From Cyanobium usitatum str. Tous (GTDB taxonomy: Bacteria > Cyanobacteriota > Cyanobacteriia > PCC-6307 > Cyanobiaceae), in assembly GCF_003011885.1 (NCBI RefSeq), contig NZ_PXXO01000007.1, forward strand, positions 62,001-126,000: a stretch of DNA of 64,000 nt. Reading direction: 5' to 3'. A program made the position numbers and the translations under genes. Positions within the stretch are counted from its first letter, which is position 1; each line of letters begins with the position of its first letter. The notes below the pieces were generated by a model, which had not been told where the DNA came from, searched no databases, and saw only the letters and a program-made list of their open reading frames with translations. This document shows positions 59,835-64,000 of the stretch, piece by piece.

Positions 59835-60758
59835 ATGGCGAGCTCCTTGAGCGTCTTTTTAGGTGAAATTGGCCGTCATCAGTTGTTGACACCCGAGCAG
59901 GAGCTCACCTTGGGTCGCAAGGTGCAGGCCATGGCCCTTTTGCAGGAGCGCTGCCGTGATGCCGGTGGCTCGGGACCTGCTTGCGACTTCAATGATCTGG
60001 AGCGCTGCACCCTCAAAGCCGGTGAGCTGGCCAAAAACCAAATGATCACGGCCAACCTGCGGCTGGTGGTCAACCTGGCCAAGCGCTACCAGAACAAGGG
60101 CCTAGAGCTGCTGGACCTAATCCAGGAGGGCACCCTTGGGCTCACTCGCGCCGTGGAGAAATACGATCCCAGCCGCGGTCATCGCTTTAGTACTTACGCC
60201 TATTGGTGGATTCGACAGGGTCTAACCCGCGCCCTATCCACCCAGAGCCGCACCATTCGCATTCCCGTCAATGTGAATGAAAAACTCACAAAATTGCGGG
60301 CTGCCAAAGCTCGCTATCTCCAGGCCAACGGAGTTGCACCTAGGCCAGCCCAGTTGGCCCAGATGATGCATCTGCCCCAGGCGGCAGTGGATGATTTGCT
60401 GGGCTGCGAACTACGCAGCATCACCGTGAGCCTGCAGGGGGTGGTGAAATCGAAGTCTGATCCCTTTGAGCTGGTTGATGTGTTGCCCAGCCCGGAGCTG
60501 CCGCCGATGGAGCGCGTTGAGCTTGCCGAGCGCACGGCCGCGGTGTGGACACTGCTCGAACGCGCCAACCTCACCCCTAAGGAGCTCACGGTGGTGATGC
60601 AGCGCTTCGGTCTCGATAGCAGCCATGAATGGCGGACCCTGGCTGAAGTGGCCCGCCAGCTCGATTGCAGCCGGGAGTATTGCCGCCAGGTGCTGCAGCG
60701 GGCCCTGCGCAAATTGCGGAAAACCGGCATCGATAGCGGTTTGGTGGAAGCCGAGTAG
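59835..60758 (+). CDS. RNA polymerase sigma-70 family factor (group 2-like)
   Basis: A 307-residue sigma factor. Region 1.2 (FLGEIGRHQLLTPEQEL), region 2 (ANLRLVVNLAKRYQNKGLEL, DLIQEGTLGLTRAVEKYDPS, GHRFSTYAYWWIRQGLTRAL), region 3 (IRIPVNVNEKLTKLRAAKA) and region 4 (LAEVARQLDCSREYCRQVLQ) are all present. It lacks the long N-terminal region of the principal RpoD, which makes it an alternative (SigB-F or related) factor. AGGTGAT (59826-59832) is the likely ribosome site. Confidence 0.9.
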   Translation: MASSLSVFLGEIGRHQLLTPEQELTLGRKVQAMALLQERCRDAGGSGPACDFNDLERCTLKAGELAKNQMITANLRLVVNLAKRYQNKGLELLDLIQEGTLGLTRAVEKYDPSRGHRFSTYAYWWIRQGLTRALSTQSRTIRIPVNVNEKLTKLRAAKARYLQANGVAPRPAQLAQMMHLPQAAVDDLLGCELRSITVSLQGVVKSKSDPFELVDVLPSPELPPMERVELAERTAAVWTLLERANLTPKELTVVMQRFGLDSSHEWRTLAEVARQLDCSREYCRQVLQRALRKLRKTGIDSGLVEAE

Positions 60759-60772
60759 CTGTCGTTTGCTCC

Positions 60773-61198
60773 TTGAATGAGCAGGTTGGCTGCAGTGCTG
60801 CCGTGACCGTGTTTGTAGATCCGACCTCAGGGGATGCTTCCGCAACGGATGCTCCCGTCGTTGATGCCCAGGTGCTGGAGAGCACCGAGGTGAATGAGGT
60901 GGTGTTGCTCAAGTTGTTGCGCCGAGCTGGCCGCACCCTGGCCAGGCCGGCCCTGGAATGTCTGGAGCTGTTGCTTGACCCCCAGACCCCTGCACCGGCC
61001 AAACTCACCGTGCTGGCCGCGCTCACCTACCTGCTGGTGCCCCTAGATCTGATTCCAGATTTCATTCCGGCGGCGGGCTTCAGCGACGATCTTGTGGCCG
61101 TTACGGCCTTGCTTGGTTTGTGCAGTCGCCATCGCACCCCGGCGGTGCAGTTGCGGGCCCAGCGCAGACTGGATCAATGGTTTCCCCTGAACCGCTGA
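60773..61198 (+). CDS. DUF1232/YkvA family protein
   Basis: A 141-residue protein with the DUF1232 motif LTYLLVPLDLIPDFIPAAGF SDD (around 85-108) after an acidic, poorly ordered N-terminus. Function unknown; the family is membrane associated. TTG 60773 or GTG 60803 could be the start. It is the first of a run of small plus-strand genes after the sigma factor. Confidence 0.72.
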   Translation: MNEQVGCSAAVTVFVDPTSGDASATDAPVVDAQVLESTEVNEVVLLKLLRRAGRTLARPALECLELLLDPQTPAPAKLTVLAALTYLLVPLDLIPDFIPAAGFSDDLVAVTALLGLCSRHRTPAVQLRAQRRLDQWFPLNR

Positions 61199-61203
61199 TA
61201 GCG

Positions 61204-61530
61204 ATGGCCAGCCTCACAGGTGCAGAGCTCGATGATCTGCAGAGCTTTCTCAAAGACTGGCTGCGCCACACCGGACGCACCCAGGCGGATCTCAGGCGCG
61301 CTCTGCAAGCTGCTTCGATTCGGATGCCCGTCCTGCTTGAGGTGCTGCAACGCACTCACAACCGCGACGGGTTGCCTGGCCTCGCCCAGCAGCTGTGTGG
61401 CGTTGAGGAGCTCTGGCAAAATGAAGATGGAGCGGGCCAGAGCGAGGGGGCGGGTCGGCTGGGGTTGGAGGCTTCGCTGGGGCAGCTAGATCTGCTGTTG
61501 CAGGAAATTCGCCAAGACCAGCAAACCTGA
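61204..61530 (+). CDS. Hypothetical helical protein
   Basis: A 108-residue protein with an Asp/Leu/Arg-rich helical pattern (LDDLQSFLKDWLRHTGRTQADLRRAL) and a glutamine-rich end (LDLLLQEIRQDQQ). The first helix set could be a small HTH-like fold. No family recognised. It lies five bases after the YkvA gene and two before the next gene. Confidence 0.55.
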   Translation: MASLTGAELDDLQSFLKDWLRHTGRTQADLRRALQAASIRMPVLLEVLQRTHNRDGLPGLAQQLCGVEELWQNEDGAGQSEGAGRLGLEASLGQLDLLLQEIRQDQQT

Positions 61531-61532
61531 GC

Positions 61533-61814
61533 ATGGCCGTTCAGAGTGGGCAAATAACAGCTATTGCTTCGATGCTGCTCCCAGGCGTTTCTTTGACAAT
61601 CCTTGCCGCCAGCACCTTGCTCGCCGTGGCTCCGGTCTTTGCCCAGGCGGAAAGTTTTCTTTTGGGCCCGGGCAGTTCCGTGGGGCCATCCACCAAGGTC
61701 AAGCCCAAAAATTGCGTCACAGCAGCGGATGGATCCATCACTTGTGACACCCAGCTGGAAAGCTCCCCCAGCGACACCCAAGCCCGACCTATCTATGAGC
61801 AGTTCAAGAATTAA
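61533..61814 (+). CDS. Small secreted protein, hypothetical
   Basis: A 93-residue protein with a long signal or membrane helix (LLPGVSLTILAASTLLAVAP, cleavage near AQA). A short mature part has a Cys pair (NCVTAADGSITC). No family recognised. It is three bases downstream of the previous gene and directly abuts the PsiE-like gene. Confidence 0.6.
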   Translation: MAVQSGQITAIASMLLPGVSLTILAASTLLAVAPVFAQAESFLLGPGSSVGPSTKVKPKNCVTAADGSITCDTQLESSPSDTQARPIYEQFKN

Positions 61815-62318
61815 TTGGCGACTGTGATCAAAAAACTGCGCCGGCTCTGGCAAGACGCCACCTATCTCGAGCTGATCGATCGCAGCGAGCAATCCCTGGC
61901 CAAGCTGCTTGGCCTCGTGTTGCTGGTGGTGTTGGTAGCTGGCACCGTGCAGTTAACGATCGGTGTAACCGCGGCTGTGCTCCAGCCCGATACGCCCTGG
62001 CTCAGCAGCAAGATCAATGCGGTCTTGGGCGATCTGCTCACCCTGCTAATTGCGGTGGAGGTGCTCCAAAACGTGACCTCCTATCTGCGCCGTCATGTGG
62101 TGCAGATCGAGCTGGTGTTGCTCACAGCCATGACCGCTGTAGCTCGCAAGGTGATCGTGCTGCCCCCCGGGGCCGAAAACAAGCCTGAGCTTCTCGGCGG
62201 GCTAGGTATTGCGGTGCTCGCCCTAGCGGCGGCGTTCTGGCTGGTTCGCAGCGTCAACATTCGCCAGCCTCCCGCCAGAACAGGGCCAGCCATACGGTCC
62301 CCGGAGCAGGATCCGTAG
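61815..62318 (+). CDS. PsiE-like membrane protein
   Basis: A 167-residue protein with four membrane helices. EVLQNVTSYLRRHVVQIELVLLTA and MTAVARKVIVLP are the distinctive PsiE (phosphate-starvation-inducible) motifs. Function unknown. TTG 61815 or GTG 61824 is the start. The last 65 bases overlap the convergent cupin gene. Confidence 0.75.
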   Translation: MATVIKKLRRLWQDATYLELIDRSEQSLAKLLGLVLLVVLVAGTVQLTIGVTAAVLQPDTPWLSSKINAVLGDLLTLLIAVEVLQNVTSYLRRHVVQIELVLLTAMTAVARKVIVLPPGAENKPELLGGLGIAVLALAAAFWLVRSVNIRQPPARTGPAIRSPEQDP

Positions 62319-62784
62319 CGAGCAGCCGGTGCCGCCGGTGGGCTGGAATCAGCAGGCTGTCACCTCGGCAGAGCTCTACAGGCACCGTCTCACCGTCTAG
62401 CTCAAGCAGGGCGCTGCCTTGGAGCAGGGTTACCCACTCGTGTTCCTCTTGGTCGTACCAAAAACCCTCAGGACTGGCTGCTAGGCAGGAGTGGATCCGC
62501 TCAAGTCGCCAGTTTTTTTGATCCACTAAAACGACACTGATTTCCTGTCCCTCAAGAGGGCAGGGAGTAGTTAATAGATTGGCTTCAGGTTGGCGGGGGG
62601 AATCGGTTTCACCCCAGCGCCGGCCGATCTCGAAGCCCCGGCTGCGGGCTAGTTCCACCACCCCGTGGTGATCACTGCAGTCCCTCAGGGCCTGGCGCAG
62701 GGATGGCTCGGCCTCGCTGAGGGCCACGAAGGCATTCAGCTGGCGTACCTTCTCGAGAAATTGCTGCAATTGGGCTTCAGCCAT
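62254..62784 (-). CDS. Nif11-domain/cupin fusion protein
   Basis: A 176-residue protein. Residues 1-60 form a Nif11-like domain (LQQFLEKVRQLNAFVALSEA, LRQALRDCSDHHGVVELARS, GFEIGRRWGE). Residues about 100-172 form a cupin barrel (HEWVTLLQGSALLELDGETV, CRGDSLLIPAHRRHRLLATD). Cupin His residues are partly present, so metal binding is possible. Nif11 domains usually precede modified peptides, so the fusion to a cupin is unusual. The 5' end overlaps the acetyltransferase gene by 8 bases. Confidence 0.78.
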   Translation of the reverse strand: MAEAQLQQFLEKVRQLNAFVALSEAEPSLRQALRDCSDHHGVVELARSRGFEIGRRWGETDSPRQPEANLLTTPCPLEGQEISVVLVDQKNWRLERIHSCLAASPEGFWYDQEEHEWVTLLQGSALLELDGETVPVELCRGDSLLIPAHRRHRLLATDPAPGTVWLALFWREAGEC

Positions 62785-63328
62785 CGCGGCCCCGTTCGTT
62801 TTGCTGGCTCAGGTCTTTGATCATCCGCCATCGCTGGAAGGATTCCCCAGCAAATATCACCTTCTCTTCGGCCTCGATCTGCCAGCCGAGCTGGAGCAAA
62901 AGCGGCTTGGAAAGCTGGCTCGCCTCGGTGTGCAACTGGCGGCCCCCCTGTTGCCAGGCGTGGCTTTCAAGGGACTGCAGGATTAGGCGGCCCCTTCCCT
63001 GCCGGGAGGCCCTGCCGCGGCAATAGAGAAGCGATAGCCGTTGCGGCGGATCAAGCACCCCAAAAGCTTCAATAATGTTTTGGTTGTTGGCTGCGCAGCT
63101 GGCTAGGCCATAGCCCCTATGCAGGGCTTCGCGAACAGCATTGCTGGTGTGGGCATGGTTGGCCCATGCCGCAATCTGAGCTTGGCTATAAAGGCCTTTG
63201 GCTTGGCTGATCACGGCGTCGTGATACACCGCTGCTACTTGATCGAGATCGACGGGATGCAGCACCCGCAGGTTTTCCATCCCGTTGCTGGGTTCAGCCT
63301 GCTTTCTATCACCGCTGCCAGCCAGCAT
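62777..63328 (-). CDS. GNAT-family N-acetyltransferase
   Basis: A protein of up to 183 residues (ATG 63328; ATG 63280 is a shorter alternative). DLDQVAAVYHDAVISQAKGLY at the N-terminus and LYCRGRASRQGRGRLILQSL, the acetyl-CoA-binding loop of the GNAT fold, identify the family. Substrate unknown. The stop overlaps the start of the Nif11-cupin gene, so the two are translationally coupled. Confidence 0.75.
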   Translation of the reverse strand: MLAGSGDRKQAEPSNGMENLRVLHPVDLDQVAAVYHDAVISQAKGLYSQAQIAAWANHAHTSNAVREALHRGYGLASCAANNQNIIEAFGVLDPPQRLSLLYCRGRASRQGRGRLILQSLESHAWQQGGRQLHTEASQLSKPLLLQLGWQIEAEEKVIFAGESFQRWRMIKDLSQQNERGRDG

Positions 63329-63465
63329 CGAAATGGGCTGAATGTTTAGGCATTGAATTGCCTGGCAAAGCTTGGCAGCTGCAGTTAATGGTGTAAATTC
63401 TGAATGTAATTCCCAGGGGCAAACCTCTTAAGCCCCGCCAATTCACCCACCAATCCCCTAAATCG

Positions 63466-63831
63466 ATGCTCACAGGATCAGAACTGCTTGCCAAGGTCAA
63501 AGAGCTTGGCGATGTGGGTAAGTCGGAGATCGTCCGGGCCTGCGGCTATGTCTCCAATAAGAAGGACGGCGGAGAGCGCCTTAATTTCACTGCCTTCTAT
63601 GAGGCCCTGCTTGAAGCCAAGGGCGTTGAGCTTGGCGGTGCTGGCAAGGTTGGCAAGGGCGGCCGCAAACTCAGCTACATCGCTACCGTGCAAGGCAATG
63701 GCAACCTGCTGATCGGCAAGGCCTATACGGCACTGCTTGATCTCAAGCCCGGCGATGAGTTCGAGATCAAGCTCGGCCGCAAGCAGATCCGCCTGATTCC
63801 CGCCGGTGCCACCGACGAAGACGAAGAGTGA
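63466..63831 (+). CDS. Cyanobacterial AbrB-type transcriptional regulator
   Basis: A 121-residue cyAbrB protein. The N-terminal part (LLAKVKELGDVGKSEIVRAC, GYVSNKKDGGERLNFTAFYE) and C-terminal swapped-hairpin DNA-binding part (GRKLSYIATVQGNGNLLIGK, LKPGDEFEIKLGRKQIRL) are characteristic. These proteins regulate carbon/nitrogen balance and other global programmes. A strong terminator follows 47 bases after the stop. Confidence 0.9.
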   Translation: MLTGSELLAKVKELGDVGKSEIVRACGYVSNKKDGGERLNFTAFYEALLEAKGVELGGAGKVGKGGRKLSYIATVQGNGNLLIGKAYTALLDLKPGDEFEIKLGRKQIRLIPAGATDEDEE

Positions 63832-63877
63832 TAGCAGCGTCCCCACTGGACCCTGCTTAAGCATCTATTGATTGTTT

Positions 63878-63903
63878 ACCCCGGCTGGTCCGGGGTTTTT
63901 TTT
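63878..63903 (+). terminator. Rho-independent terminator after cyAbrB gene
   Basis: ACCCCGG (63878-63884) and CCGGGGT (63890-63896) form a GC-rich stem with a 5-base loop, followed by eight T (63896-63903). This is the clearest classical terminator in the window. Confidence 0.92.
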
Positions 63904-63927
63904 GTCTTGCCGCCCACGACTCTCTGG

Positions 63928-64000
63928 TCAGGCGGCTAGGGCGATCTCACTGCCAAGCTCGACAGCTAGCTCCTGATAGTCATTCGGGTTGCAGGACAGC
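63928..64000 (-). CDS. C-terminal end of a gene cut by the window edge
   Basis: Twenty-three codons and a stop on the minus strand (NPNDYQELAVELGSEIALAA). The composition is protein-like and in phase, with a TGA at 63928-63930. It is too short to name. Confidence 0.4.
   Translation of the reverse strand, partial: LSCNPNDYQELAVELGSEIALAA

Overview
This GC-rich window reads as a chromosomal segment of a phycobilisome-containing picocyanobacterium, probably a freshwater Synechococcus/Cyanobium/Vulcanococcus-type organism. That assignment is inferred from gene content: a CpcL-like rod linker with a C-terminal membrane helix, a cyanobacterial AbrB protein, two SLH-OprB porins, glutamate-1-semialdehyde aminomutase, bifunctional HisIE, FutA/FutB-type iron uptake and a type II NADH dehydrogenase. 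Coding density is high. Overlapping start and stop codons (ATGA, TGATG, TAATG) are frequent, as are convergent genes with overlapping 3' ends. I saw no rRNA, tRNA, CRISPR array, insertion sequence or intact prophage.

Layout. 0-18 kb is mostly housekeeping: a truncated lipoprotein, an SDR dehydrogenase, a pair of overlapping K+-channel-like genes, NDH-2, a small Nif11-like protein, a complete branched-chain/neutral amino-acid ABC transporter behind hemL, a glycolate-oxidase-like flavoprotein, exonuclease III, an ATPase-less FtsH-type peptidase, LarC and a flippase-like membrane protein. 18-32 kb looks like an accessory island: small secreted proteins with a shared domain, an AAA ATPase, a trimeric-autotransporter-like (YadA) surface protein, an MscS channel, two AraC regulators (one truncated), arsenite methyltransferase, a secreted HExxH protein, a frameshifted lysozyme inhibitor (pliI) and a Fur-family regulator. 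32-40 kb holds small membrane proteins, an SBF-type transporter, a sulfatase with its formylglycine-generating enzyme, MscL, an outer-membrane barrel, a repeat-rich secreted protein and a Crp-family regulator.

40-56 kb is a metal-homeostasis region. Iron uptake (futB, futA) is followed by a porin, HupE/UreJ, a COG0523 GTPase with a His-rich loop, a second porin, znuA, an unknown polytopic membrane protein, znuC, zur (antisense) and znuB. Then comes a minus-strand five-gene operon: two DUF3721 proteins, a UPF0718 permease, its TIGR03943 partner and an unknown protein. Two 15-bp sequences close to the Zur consensus lie in front of the second porin and between znuA and the membrane protein, which supports a zinc regulon.

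56-64 kb carries a QueD-like enzyme, hisIE, the CpcL-like linker, a secreted metzincin, a sigma-70 factor, small membrane proteins, a Nif11-cupin fusion, an acetyltransferase and cyAbrB, followed by a clear Rho-independent terminator.

Observations most worth following are the DUF3721/decapeptide-repeat/permease operon beside the zinc locus, the channel pair in which one subunit has lost the selectivity filter, the YadA-like protein whose membrane anchor is followed by a coiled-coil tail, the Nif11-cupin fusion, and the one-base frameshift in pliI.
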